Source: Microcebus murinus (lineage: Eukaryota > Chordata > Mammalia > Primates > Cheirogaleidae). From it: 64,000 nucleotides of DNA. The notes under the pieces were generated by a model. It ran no database searches. It was given only the letters and a program-made list of their open reading frames with translations, and had not been told where the DNA came from. How positions within the stretch are numbered: the stretch's first letter is position 1; the number at the start of each line of letters is the position of its first letter. The stretch covers positions 35,171,501 to 35,235,500 of the forward strand of contig NC_134109.1 in the NCBI RefSeq assembly GCF_040939455.1. Reading direction: 5' to 3'. This document shows, in pieces, positions 13,345-25,178 of this stretch. Position numbers and translations under genes: made by a program.

Positions 13345-13612
13345 ATTGAAATTACTAAACACGATCATGCTAAATGAAAGGAGAAAGACAAAAAAGACTA
13401 TATATTGTATGATTCTGTTAATGTCAAACTTCAAGAAATAGCAAAACTATAGAGACAAAAAATAGATCAATGGTTGCCTAGGGCTGGGGATAGGAGCAGG
13501 GATTGACTGCAAATGGGCAAGAGGGAGTGTTGCACAACTCTATAAACTTACTAAAACTTGAACTGTGAATTTTATGGTATATAAATTATATTTCATTAAA
13601 GCTATTTTAAGA
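13345..13612 (+). mobile_element. Old LINE-1 3'UTR end
   Basis: 'tatattgtatgattctgtt', 'gatcaatggttgcctagggc' and the terminal 'aaattatatttcattaaagc' are the 3' end of an old L1M-type copy, 5'-truncated. Confidence 0.65.
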
Positions 13613-15200
13613 ATTATAAGAAGGAATTCAGGATAGAAGGAACTCAAACAACTCAACAGCAAGAAAATAAATGACCCAATTAAAAAGTGGGCAAAAGACC
13701 TACATAGACATTTGTCAAAAGAAGACATATAAATGAACAACGGGTATATGAAAAAATACTCATTGACCATCAGAAAAATGTAAATCAAAACCACAGTTAG
13801 ATACTATCTCACACCTGTCAGAATGGTTATTCACATAAAGACAAAAGGTAAGTGTTGAGAATGTGGAGGAAAGGGAATCCTTGCATACTGTTAGTAGGAA
13901 CATAAAGTGATACAGCCATTATGGAAAACAGAGTGGAGATTCCTGAAAAATTTAAAAATAGAACTACCATATGCTCCAGCAATGCCATTCTGGGTATACA
14001 TCAAAAGGAAATGAAATCAGTATGTCAAAGAAATATCTGTACTCCCATGTTCATTCAAGCATCATTTGCAATAGCTAAGATATGAAATCAACCTAAGTGT
14101 CCATCAATGGATGAATGGGTAAAGAAATTCTCATATATGTATGTGTGTATATATGCATATATATACAATATATATACACATACAATGGAATCTTACTTAG
14201 CCTTAAAAAAAAGAAGAAAATTCTATTGGAGTTAAAAATATACCATTCCAATATATTGACTATCTTGAGTTAAAGGCACTTGAAGAAGAGCAGGTGTAAG
14301 ATCACACTGACCTCCTTTCTGTTTTAAAAGCAGATGAAATTCCCATGTGAAAGAGGCCTTTCCTATACTAAAAGGAAAGCAATATTTTTATCATCAAGGA
14401 CAGAAAGTTGAGACCAGAAGAATTCTGTACAGACTGTGTTAAAATAACTCTTATCTTCTTTCAAGCTTCACCATATAAATTAGTTGTTTTTTCACAACTT
14501 ACTATTCTTTGTCCAATTCAGTATGTAAGTGTTCAACTCTGTGTCTTTGGGTCTTCATTTCCTTATGAGGGGTCCTGCATCATAAAAAACTTGTATTAAA
14601 TAAATGTATATGCTTTTCTCCTGATGATCTATCTTACGTTAATTTAATTCTCAGGCCCAGCCAGAAAAACCCTAAAAAAAGAGTGGAGGTCAAGTTTGCC
14701 TCCCCAGTACACTGTTATTTGCAATAACATGGATGAACCTGGAGGACATCAGGCTAAATGAAATAAGCCAGAAGCAAAAAGACAAATACAGGTACTGCAT
14801 GATCTCACTTACATGTAGAATCTAAAAAGTTGAACTCATAAAAGCAGAGAGAACAGAATGGTGGTTTCCAGGGGCTGGGGACTGGAGGAAATGGGAAGAT
14901 GTTGGTCAAAGGGTACAAAGTTTCACTTATGCAGGATAAGTAAGTTCAGGAGATAGTAATGTACAGTACAGTAACTATACTTAATAGTACTGTATTATAT
15001 ACTTGAAATTTGCTAAGAAAGTAACTCTTAAATTTCTCACCACAAAAAAAATAGTAACTATGTGAATTGATTGATATATGTTAATTAGCTTCATTATAGT
15101 AATCATTTCATAATGTATACATATAATAAAACATCAAGTTGTACACCTTAAATATATGTAATTTTCATTTGCCAATTGTACCTCAATAAAACTCAAGGGA
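13613..15200 (+). mobile_element. LINE-1 ORF2 3' part plus 3'UTR, split by an LTR-like insert
   Basis: 13,650-14,220 is decayed ORF2 carboxy-terminal sequence ('aattaaaaagtgggcaaaag', 'tgtccatcaatggatgaatg'). The L1 text stops after 'gaagaaaattct' and resumes near 14,705 with 'gttatttgcaataacatgga'. The 3'UTR then runs to the terminal 'cctcaataaaactc' near 15,190. The (TA/TG)n run at 14,131-14,182 interrupts ORF2. Confidence 0.8.
14222..14704 (+). mobile_element. LTR-like insert in the L1 ORF2/3'UTR
   Basis: This block interrupts an otherwise continuous L1 at the equivalent of 'ggaaattct|gttatttgc'. It has an AATAAA near 14,601, a U5-like region after it, and a tail 'gcctccccagtaca' similar in style to the LTR at 56,754-57,269. 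A clean TG...CA border and target duplication could not be fixed, so the LTR call is provisional. Confidence 0.5.
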
Positions 15201-15291
15201 AGCAAAACATTTCACCTAAACATTTCACCTAAAAAAAAAAACTCTTCAGATTTTAGCTTTAAACCCATAGAGTTTTCAGGGCTTAAAACTA

Positions 15292-18069
15292 TAGCTGACC
15301 CTTGAACAATACAGGTGTAAACTGCACAGGTCCATTCATGTGAATTTTTTTCAATAAATATACTGGAAATTTTTTGGAGATCTATGACAATGTGAAAAAA
15401 CTCAGACAAACTGTATAGTCTAGAAATATCAAAAAAATTAAGAAAAAGATATCAATGCATAAAATATGTATAGATACTAGTCTATTTTATCATTTACTAT
15501 CATAAATATATATAAATCTATTTTTAAAAGTTAAAATTTATCAAAACTTATACACATAAGTACTTACAGATCATACATTGTACCATTCACAGTCAAAAGA
15601 AATGTAAAGAAACATAAAGATACATATTAAATCATAACTGCATAAAATTAACTGCAGTATTTACATACTATATACTACTGTAATAATTTCATAGCCACCT
15701 CTTGTTGCTAATGCACTAAGCTCAAGTGTTATATCTGCTTAAAACATCGTGTGACGTTAATCATCTCTGAGAGAGCAGTTCATCTCTCCAGTAAATTCAT
15801 ATCCCAGTAAAAACTGATCTCTTGGGGTTCTTGCATATTTTTCACATGTTTAGTGCAATGCCATAAACCTTCGATAACACCACGGGACCAATAGGAAGTG
15901 ACACTACTGACGCTGGAAGTGCTCCCAAGAAGCAGAGAAAAATCATGACATTACAAGAAAAAGTTGAATTGCTTGATATGTACCACAGACTGAGGTCTAT
16001 AATTGTGGTTGCCTGCCACCTGCCATTTTAAGAAAAATGAATCCAGCATAAGGACCATTGTAAAAAGCAAAAAATTGTAAAGCCACAATCACTGCAGCTA
16101 CACCAGCAAGCAGAAACCTTGAACTTTTCTTTGTGAAATGCTTTTTTACCTCATGTTGAAAATGCAGCTTTTATGTGAGTGCAGGATTGCTATAAGAAAG
16201 ACATACCTATAGACTCTAACAAGATTAAAAAAAAAAACCAAAGTCATTATACGACAACTTAAAGCAAACGGAAGGTGAAGGATCTAAAGCTGGAAAATTT
16301 AAAGCCAGCAAAGGATGGTTTGATAATTTTAGAAACAAATAAGGCTTTAAAAATGTTGAGATAAGAGGAAAAGCAGCTTCTGCTAACCAAGGGGCAGCAG
16401 ACAAGTTCCCCTGCCAGTCTTTTGGTTGTACAACAAGAAGGCCTGGATAAGAGGAACCCTTTTTCTGGATTGGTTCCATTGATGCTTTGTCCCTGAAGTC
16501 AGGAAGTACTTTGCCTCTAAGAGACGGCCTTTTAAAGTTCTTTTGATATTGGACAATGAGCCCCACGAGTTCAACTCCAAAAGCATCAACTTGCCCCAAA
16601 CACAACACCTCTAATTTGGCCTCTATATCAGGGGGTTACAATGACAATTTAAGGCTCATTACACACAGTACTCAACGGAAAGGATTGTCAACACTATGGA
16701 ACAGAATTCTGATAAAGCATTATGAACATCTGGAAGGATTACAGCATTGGAGATGCCATCCCATCATTGTTACAGAAAAAGCAGTGAAAGCCATCAAGCA
16801 CAAAATACATTCCTGCTGAAGAAAACTATGTCAAGATGCTATACATGACTTCACAGGATTTAAGACAGAGCCAATCAAGGGAATCATGGAAAAGATTATG
16901 GATATGGCAAAAAAAAAAAAAAAATGGGGCCAGGCGTGGTGGTTCACGCCTGTAATCCTAGCACTCTGGGAGGCCGAGGCAGGAGGATCGGAGGATTGCT
17001 CAAGGTCAGGAGTTTGAAACCAGCCTGAGCAAGAGAGACACCCTGTCTCTACTAAAAATAGAAATAAATTAATTGGTCAACTAAAATATATAGAGAAAAA
17101 AATTAGCCAGACATGGTGGCACATGCCTGTAGTCCCAGCTACTCGGGAGGCTGAGGCAGAAGGATTACTTGAGCCCAGGAGTTTGAGGTTGCTGTGAGCT
17201 AGACTGATGCCACAGCACTCTAGCCTGGGCAACAGAGTGAGACTCTGTAAAAAAAAAAAAAAAAAAAAAAAGGTGGGAGGTAAAGCATTTCAAGATATGA
17301 TATTGGAGAAATTCAAAAGCTAACAGAAACCAAACCACAGTAATTAACAGAAGACGACTTGATGGAGATGAGTGATTCCCAACCAGTACCAAATGATGAG
17401 GCACAAGATGTAGAACAAACAGTACCAGGAAATAAATTGACATTAGACAATCTGGCAAAAGGGTTCTGACTATTCAAGACTGCTTTTGACTTCTTTTATG
17501 ACATGGACCCTTCTATAATATGGCACTGAAACTAAAGCAAATGGTGGGAAAAGGATTGGTATTGTACAGAAACATTTTTACAGAAATGAGAAAGCAAACA
17601 GTTAGATGGAAATTATAATGTATTTCTATAAAGTTATACCATGTGTGCCTGCCTCTCCTACCTCCCCTTTTCACCTCTTCACCTCTTTCACTCCAGAGAG
17701 AGCAAGACCAAACCCTCTTCTTCCCCCTTCTCCTCAGCCTAATCAATATGGAGATAGCAAGGATGAACACCTTTACAATGATCTACTTCCACTTAATTGA
17801 ATAGCAAATATATTTTCTCTTTTTTAAATTTTTCTTAATACCTTTCTCTTTTCTCTAGCTAATTTTATTATAAGTATATAGCATATAATACATATAACAC
17901 ACAAAAGATGTGTTAATCAACTGTTTATATTATTGGTAAGGTCTTCTGGTAAACAGTAGGGTATTAATAGTTAAGTCTGGGGGAGTCAAAAAGTTGTATG
18001 CAGATTTCTGACTACATGGGGGCAGGGCTATCAGCATCCTTAAGGCCCACATTGTTCAATGGTCAACTG
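15292..18069 (+). mobile_element. Tigger1-like DNA transposon with both ends, carrying an Alu
   Basis: Both terminal regions are present: left '(T)AGCTGACCCTTGAAC' at 15,292 and right 'GGTCAACTG' ending at 18,069, each bordered by TA (15290-15291 and 18070-18071). Transposase remnants read in the plus direction: 'KKQRKIMTLQEKVELLDMY' near 15,925-15,990, a helix-turn-helix/CENP-B-type region to about 16,370, a 'LYNKKAW'-like patch near 16,425-16,445, and 'DFFYDMDPS' near 17,490-17,515. The family is the pogo/Tigger group with a DDE-type transposase. The frame is broken by stops (for example at about 16,031) and a catalytic stretch seems missing near 16,400. Without the Alu the length is about 2.4 kb, close to the family's usual size. 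Confidence 0.85.
16926..17271 (+). mobile_element. Alu, strepsirrhine type, inside Tigger1
   Basis: Full dimer with linker 'gaaataaattaattggtcaa' and a 22-base A-tail. It splits the 3' part of the Tigger1 transposase region; the transposase text resumes with 'ggtgggaggtaaagc' after the tail. Confidence 0.92.
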
Positions 18070-18071
18070 TA

Positions 18072-18594
18072 TAGGTCAAAAAGTATGACTAAAACACAAA
18101 GAAACCAACACTTTTCCAAACTTCAGATCCTTTTACCTTCAGAATTTCCAAAAGTAAGGTACCTTACTTTCCAACCTTACATTTGCAATAGAAACAGCAA
18201 ATGACAAGTACTATATACACATAGGAAATGTGAATATGATTCCTGTTAAAACACCTTAATTATTTCTCATTATTTCCTTTTAGGTGCTATCTGTACTGCT
18301 CTAAGTAAGCCTCTGTAGACAGTTACAGAGGATGTGTTCTTTTATCTATTATCTGGTCTGACAAACTTTCTCCAAAACAGACTTCTTTAGTGATTTCATT
18401 TTCGTTGTATCTTTGTGTCACTATAATTCAAACACTAATAGACAGTCTTTTTATTAAGAACTATTCCTGATTATACATTAGCAGATTTTAGTTCATTATT
18501 TGGTGCATCCTTAGTAGGTACACATCTCCTCAGCTTACTCAGCATTGACAATATAACATTATTTGTTTATTTACAAATTAAAAGTGACATTGTT
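18072..18594. other. No gene seen
   Basis: AT-rich sequence between Tigger1 and the next Alu; no exon or element recognised. Confidence 0.45.
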
Positions 18595-18950
18595 GGCCAG
18601 GGAGAGGTAGCTCATGCCTATAATCCTAGCACTCTAGGAGGCTGAGGCGGGTGAATTGTTTGAGCTCAGGAGTTTGAGATCAGCCTGAGCAAGAGTAAGA
18701 CCCCGTCTCTACTAAAAATAGAAAGAAATTAGCTGGACAACTAAAAATATACAAAAAAATTAGCGGGGCAAGGTGGTGCATACCTGTAGTCCCAGCTACT
18801 CGAGAGGCTGAGGCAGGAGGATTGCTTGAGCCCAGGAGTTTCAGGTTGCTGTGAACTAGGCTGACCCCACAGCACTCTAGCCCAGGCAACAGAGTGAGAC
18901 TGTCTCAAAAAAAAAAAATATATATATATATATATACACACACATATATA
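18595..18950 (+). mobile_element. Alu, strepsirrhine type, with (TA)n tail extension
   Basis: Full dimer; the A-tail at 18,906-18,918 grades into TATATA/CACACA repeats to about 18,950, a microsatellite born from the Alu tail. Confidence 0.9.
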
Positions 18951-19051
18951 AATAAAGAGTTTTAGTTAATGGAGGCCTAGATGTCTACAATTATGACAGA
19001 GGAAGCATTCAGGGTTACTTATTAATAGTAAACCTACATTTCTTTTTGTTT

Positions 19052-19117
19052 TTTAATTAGCAACAATCGCGCCTTGGATAAACCGCACTGGCTACAATAC
19101 TGCCACTGCCCAAAGCT
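19052..19117 (-). pseudogene. RNU4 pseudogene: U4 spliceosomal snRNA retropseudogene, 3'-truncated
   Basis: The reverse complement starts AGCTTTGGGCAGTGGCAGTA and continues through the U4 5' domain to 'gattgttgctaatt', matching the first 65 or so bases of U4 (stem II and 5' stem-loop, including the U6-pairing region). The Sm site and 3' stem-loops are absent and an A-rich tail follows. Exact 16-bp target duplications TAAACCTACATTTCTT flank it at 19029-19044 and 19120-19135, showing L1-driven retroposition. U4 is about 144 nt, so this copy is under half length, lacks the 3' domain and cannot make a functional snRNA. Confidence 0.92.
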
Positions 19118-19691
19118 TATAAACCTACATTTCTTATAGTGCTGAGGCTCAGTTTACCAAGGATAAGGAAGGGTCTTTTGGCCTCAAGAATTTCAATTAC
19201 AACCTTTCTAAGCCCTGGAGTTTCACTAAATTTTCTAAAACAGAAAGAAAAATCTAAAACTTCCAGAAAGAAAGCAAAATGTTTACCCTGGCTTAGCTCT
19301 AATTTTAAAGAATGGGTTTTCTCAAAATTACTATCTTTTGACATTTGGTAACTGAATGAATTAAGTAGTTACTCAAAGAACTCAAGACATAAAAACCATA
19401 ACACAACCACTACTAAAATTTCTCTTTCAGGTGCAAGTACAATTCCATGTGTAGGAGAAATTTAATCAGTCAGATCCCAATTGATTAGGGCCCTAATTAT
19501 CAAACATGCTTTCTCCTTATGAAATTGTCAAAATTCACTAGCTTAAACCTGCTAACAGTACTCCCATGAGTGAGTGGAGAATATCATTGTTCATTTTAGT
19601 TTAAGAGTTAGCTTTCTTCGATGAACACAGTAATTTTTTTTATCTCATATTACTGCAATGAGGCACACAAAGACGGCTAATAATTAGTTTA

Positions 19692-19995
<304 letters not shown>

Positions 19996-19999
19996 TTAG

Positions 20000-20630
20000 T
20001 TTGATTAGTTTGTCTAAAAACCAATTCCTTGTAGTCACAAACTCTATAGATGAAGATAAAAATAAGACAGGAGACATAAGAATGCATTCCAGAAAAATGG
20101 AGGAGATTATGATATATTAAATATTAAGTAGAACAATAATGTGACTGATACATAACCTTAACAATGAACCATCTCCTCTATTCCTTTTCATATATTAAAA
20201 AACTATTTTTAATAAATAATATTAAACGTTATACATCTGAAGTTCTTCTAGTCACTTGCCTACTACCTCAACAGGAAATGAAATAATTATAATAAATCTC
20301 TTATGACATTAAAACTAATGGTTTACCTGGAAATGCTCTATGGACTGTAAAGATCATCAATTCCCACATTTCCTACCACTGCTAGGAGAAGATGACAAAC
20401 GGGGAGAAAAAAGTGGAGGGACAGAGAAAAACTGAAGAAATCTTCCTCATCTCTAAATAAGGCAGTCTCATCAACCAGTCTGATCCTGATTCTCCCTCTC
20501 TTCACTGACTGCCCCAAAGTCTCAGACAAGGGTTGTAATACAGAAGCTACAAATTATATTTAACTACTTTACCACTAATCAATATATTACTATTAATTGT
20601 ACTAAAAACTTATAACAATTATTTTTAAAC
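20000..20630. other. No gene seen
   Basis: AT-rich DNA without recognisable elements; one 63-codon minus-strand frame near 20,338-20,529 has no family features. Confidence 0.45.
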
Positions 20631-20632
20631 TA

Positions 20633-21083
20633 CCATGTTTCCCCGAAAATAAGACCTACCCATAAAATAAGCCCTAGCAGGATTTCTAAGCATTTGCCCA
20701 ATATAAGCCCTACCCCAAAAATAAGACCTAGTGATGGGCGTGGCTACGCAGCCAGCGCATCTGCACAACCTATGCATTTTGTCGCAGAACAGTAAAGAAG
20801 ACAAGCAGCCCTTCTCATCTGCCCCATGAGAGCTCTATTGTTCGACATGAGAGATTAGGGCCAAAGGTTCTAAAGGAAAGAGTCCCAAGAAATTCAGGAT
20901 GGAATTTGGGGTTTGGAGAGTTATGATGATGTTCCAGAAGACGACGACTTAACTGTATTTGAATAAATGCAGATTGTTGTACCGTACTTAAACAAAATAA
21001 CACATCCCCTGAAAATAAGCCCTAGGGTGTCTTCTTGAGGAAAAATAAACATAAGACCCTGTCTTAGTTTCGGGGAAACATGG
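20633..21083. mobile_element. TA-flanked inverted-repeat MITE (Tc1/mariner type)
   Basis: The left end CCATGTTTCCCCGAAAATAA and the inverted right end CCATGTTTCCCCGAAACTAA match at all but one of the first 23 positions. Both are bounded by TA (20631-20632 and 21084-21085). Inside, subterminal repeats of the type 'aaaataagccctag' occur near both ends in opposite orientation. The 451-bp length and lack of a long frame make it a nonautonomous element. TIR identity is high compared with the other DNA transposons here. Confidence 0.85.
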
Positions 21084-21085
21084 TA

Positions 21086-21984
21086 CCTTATAATAGAATA
21101 TTGACTTCATTTGTTTAATAACACTTATAAACACTGCTGTGTTTTTATAGTTTTTATGGTTTGTAAATATTATTTATATTCTAAGCAAATGTATTCTAGT
21201 TCTAGGTATTAATAGGATTTGATATTAGATTTAAGAGGTCTAATATAATAACCAGCCACAACATTAGTAAAAATTTAAAACTCATTCATGGTTCATTAAC
21301 AATATTGGTCAAATAAAAAGATTTACATAGACATAAAACAGACTTGTTTTAGTTGTATGTTTGAGGTAAACCAAACAGAGGAATCTCCCAATTTCATTTT
21401 ACTTCTGTTCAAGTTTATAATCAGAAAGTTATAGCACTGATGCACTTGAAATTTACATCATGTAATGTTTCTCTTACTCAGATTCTAAAATAAACACTAG
21501 CCTAATTACCCATTTACATCTAAGATTAATATCAACATTTTATTATTTATTTTACAATGTGCACTTTATTTGTACTGACCAGTCATCAAGGCTGTGACAA
21601 GATCTTTTAAGTCTGTTATCATATTTATTCAGTTTATCCCATCAACAAAATAATGGGATAAAAAAAAAAAAACAGCTTTGAAAACCCTGAGCTAAAAACA
21701 CAACAAATATAGGGAGCTATGCAAAATTGATACTTAAAGGTTTTTCTTTTTTATTATTCCAGTGCTTCAATGAAGAAGTTATAGTACCAAACCAATACAA
21801 AAGTTAAGTTTAAGTTTGATATAATCTGTTAATTTAAAAACAAACGTATAAAGTTCAAAAACATATTTCTCCTTCACATTGTCATTTCCTGAACAAAATA
21901 AAAACTATCACAAAGAGATTTTTTTAAAGTAGTACATGAATGAAGTATTAGGTCTGTCAAATAGTCTTCTTAAAAGAAAATTTA
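21086..21984. other. AT-rich, repeat-poor; possible minus-strand transcript end at 21,545-21,570
   Basis: No repeat recognised. On the minus strand the complement of 21565-21570 is AATAAA, followed by a GU/U-poor but A/T-rich stretch with a second AATAAA-like run near 21,545. This could be a polyadenylation site for a transcript from the CpG island, but AATAAA is common in such AT-rich DNA. Confidence 0.25.
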
Positions 21985-22337
21985 GGCCGGGCGCAGTGGC
22001 TCACGCCTGTAATCCTAGCTCTATGGGAGGCCGAGGTGGGCGGATTGCTCAAGGTCAGGAGTTCAAAACCAGCCTGAGCAAGAGCAAGACCCCCGCCTGT
22101 ACTATAAATAGAAAGAAATTAATTGGCCAACTGATATATATATATATAAAAAAATTAGCCGGGCATGGTGGCGCATGCCTGTAGTCCCAGCTACTCGGGA
22201 GGCTGAGGCAGGAGGATCGCTTGAGCCCAGGAGTTTGAGGTTGCTATGAGGTAGGCTGACGCCATGGCACTCACTCTAGCCTGGACAACAAAGTGAGACT
22301 CTGTCTCAAAAAAAAAAAAAAAAAAAATTATAAAAAA
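21985..22337 (+). mobile_element. Alu, strepsirrhine type, near consensus
   Basis: Begins 'ggccgggcgcagtggctcac'. It carries the 'aattaattggccaactga' linker and an A-tail. Exact 13-bp duplication AAAAGAAAATTTA at 21972-21984 and 22338-22350. It is one of the youngest Alus here. Confidence 0.95.
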
Positions 22338-22392
22338 AAAAGAAAATTTAAATAAAACTTATCCTATAACTCTGCTTTCAATAAAGAGTACA

Positions 22393-22440
22393 TACATTTG
22401 CATGGTTTACTCCAAAAGAAAAAAAAAAAAAATAAAAAAA
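22393..22440 (+). mobile_element. Very short retroposed insert with A-tail, source unknown
   Basis: Exact duplicates AATAAAGAGTACA at 22380-22392 and 22441-22453 bracket about 48 bases, made of a roughly 25-base head ('tacatttgcatggtttactc' region) and an A-rich tail. It has the structure of an extremely 5'-truncated retroposition. Confidence 0.65.
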
Positions 22441-22453
22441 AATAAAGAGTACA

Positions 22454-25178
22454 AAAGTAACCCTTATATAGACAAACATGGCATAATTCCATAGATCATA
22501 TTTGTTCTTCTTCCATTAAAAGGAAAATGTGCAGTTTCATAAAATTCATATGGGTTATATATTCACAATATTGTACAGATTGATAAAAAGTCATTTAATC
22601 AAGGAAGAAACACCTTGCCCAGGTAGAAGATAAGGTTAAGTTTGTTGGTTTGATTCCTAATTATTCCAAAGAGAAAAGTGTGAGATGATGGAGCGTGTTT
22701 GGGGGAGGGGAAATATAGGCAAGAGATTAGAATGTAGAGAGAAAGGAAAGTTGGGATTTGAGACTAATCAATTTTTTAAAATATTTTAAATGTATACATA
22801 TTTCCATATAATATTCTTCTGTTGGAGATTTTTTTAAAGTTCTTTAAAATCCAGTTGTAAATATCTTTTACATATAATTGTCTCATTATAACAAACTACA
22901 ATTAAAAAACAATTCAAACTGCAAAAAAGAAACTCTGTAATATATGGTATAGAAATATAAGCGAGAGAAATCACTAAGAGGAAAACCAAAGTGAATCCTG
23001 TATGGGACTTTTAAATGCTATACTACTGTTGAAGACTGGAAGTTGTGATTTCATCTGAAAAAGACCAACAGAACCAGTATTATAAAAGTACTACAATAGT
23101 AATATTTTCAGTTTCAGAGTTGTTTAGAATCTTTTCTAAATATTTACTCTTATGATTATAAAATAAAACACTTTCTTTTACATTCATAAATATGCTATAA
23201 TATGAAACAAGTGTATGTACCATTTAACTAAACCAAGAGATTTACTAAATGCAATATATCATAAATGGAAAATAACCATTAAATAAATGGAAGAATCTAT
23301 TTTTTACTTTATCAGCATTGAGAGTCTATTTACATAATGAAGAGTTCTAGATAACAAAGAGCCCAACCACTATCCTCAGAAAACTGAATATTCCAGTGAT
23401 TTTAATATACACATTATCAATTTCTGGGCTTGGTTTTAAAGAATGTGTGAACAGTCAGAAGTAAAATAACATATCTAATTGATTACAGTTTAGAAATCTA
23501 AATAAAGTGCCATAGACCACAAAATAACTGCTTCATATTCAAAGGCACAAGTTCAATTTACTAGATCAGCTGGACTCACTGCATTATATTGCAGGAGACA
23601 ACAGTTAAATGACCTTGGGATACTGCTTTCCAGGTGTCTGAAGGGTCTGTTTCTTCACTGAAATTAGCTCTACTTTAAAAAAAAAAAAAAAAAAAAAAAA
23701 ACTTTAAAAAGAAATTATCTCTACTTTTGATAAATATCTCTCATTTTGATAAGTACTGAGCTTACTACACAATTACTATCTTTGCCCATATAAGACTCTA
23801 CTTAAAGTTTTTTCCATTTTAAGACTACAGATACTACAAATAAAAAATTTAAGAACATGCAACATACACAAAGGGTCAAGAATACATAGACACATTCCCT
23901 TCTGATGCACTGCACAAGAAGGTTAAGAAAATACTACCACACACTCTAAGTTTAAAGACACATTTTCAGAGATTGTAAATGAGAAATTCAATAAATCTTA
24001 AGCATTTGCTTTCCATTGTTTCAGATCATGAAAAGATTTTTTTAAACTAACTTGTAATACATAATATATGCAACTCCGCAATTAACCATGTATTAGACAT
24101 ATGCCCACATCAATTCTCCGACTCTTTTAATTAAAAATTTATGTTTCTCCTGGTCTTAAAATCTGGTTTTAGGTGTTTTAAAAGTTCAAACAGCTATTAA
24201 GCTATACTTTGCTTTGGCACTAGCTCCCCCTCCAGACCAATGTATTAATATAACTGCATTTTTAAAAAATAAACAAGTTTTTCCAACCTACTAGCAAATT
24301 TCAAAATTTGCCACTTTTAAATCCACTTTTAAGAATCCAGTTTCTTAAATATAATTGGTTAGAATTTGTAACAAAACACTGCATAATTTAAACAGAATGA
24401 TTATTTTTTTTCAATTCTATACATCTTAAACTGATTTGAAAAATAACTTCTAGTGACTTTTTAAATTCAAAAACATCCTTAAAAATACAATCTACATAGT
24501 GCAAAATTTTATGGAAATTATTTTGAATCACTATTTTAAGATATCACAAGATATCCTTCATGTTAACTCACTACTTGATCATAGATATATTTTTGCATGT
24601 TTCTGCCATCCACGCAAGTTTCATTCCAGCTGTTCTGCTTTCCAATTCAAACAGAATTCTCAATTTATAAAGCAGCAAAAGGAAAGTCCTTGCCTCCAAA
24701 CCACCCTTGTATGTTCCTTACAGCCTATTCATCTTTAACATTCTGCATTTTTACATACTAAGCCTGTAAAAAATCACAATTTCAAAGGCCTAAATTCCCA
24801 CCTTCTCCTTACTATTGTAGTATTAATAAATCAAGTAATTAAGACTTTCTATAGTCATCTTATAAATTTCACAAGGATAGCAATGTACAGGGCCTTATTA
24901 TTTGGCATAGGGTTTTAGGTTGTTTTAAAGTTATTTTTAAAAAGGGACACTATAACTTACTTCATTATTTCAGTATAGCTCTGTAGTGCTTAAATAATAA
25001 TTTCTCTCCTAAAATACTTTCCATATGATGCACTCTTTTAAAGAATTATGCATAAAACATGGAATGTAAATTTAATCAAGAAAATAAATATGCGCTGAAA
25101 CCCAGGAATATCAAGAAAAAAAAAAACTATAATGAAACCTGCCTACAGTTTCTATAGAGCCAAGACAAAGTTAAGTCA
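22454..25178. other. Repeat-poor AT-rich stretch beside the CpG island
   Basis: About 2.7 kb with no Alu, LTR or L1 recognised apart from one tail-only insert at 23,677-23,711. Open frames are short and unremarkable. In a window this repeat-rich the gap stands out and could be a 3'UTR or intron of the island's gene, but no sequence evidence decides this. Confidence 0.4.
23677..23711 (+). mobile_element. Tail-only retroposed insert
   Basis: AAATTAGCTCTACTTT at 23661-23676 and AAATTATCTCTACTTT at 23712-23727 (one mismatch) bracket an almost pure A-run. It looks like target-primed insertion of little more than a poly(A) tail. Confidence 0.65.

Noticed and set aside
15208..15233. Tandem 'acatttcacctaa' pair
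   Set aside because: A two-unit local duplication at an L1 end with no A-tail between the copies; too little to interpret.
16225..16608. 127-codon minus-strand frame
   Set aside because: It is antisense to the Tigger1 transposase remnant, which reads correctly on the plus strand.
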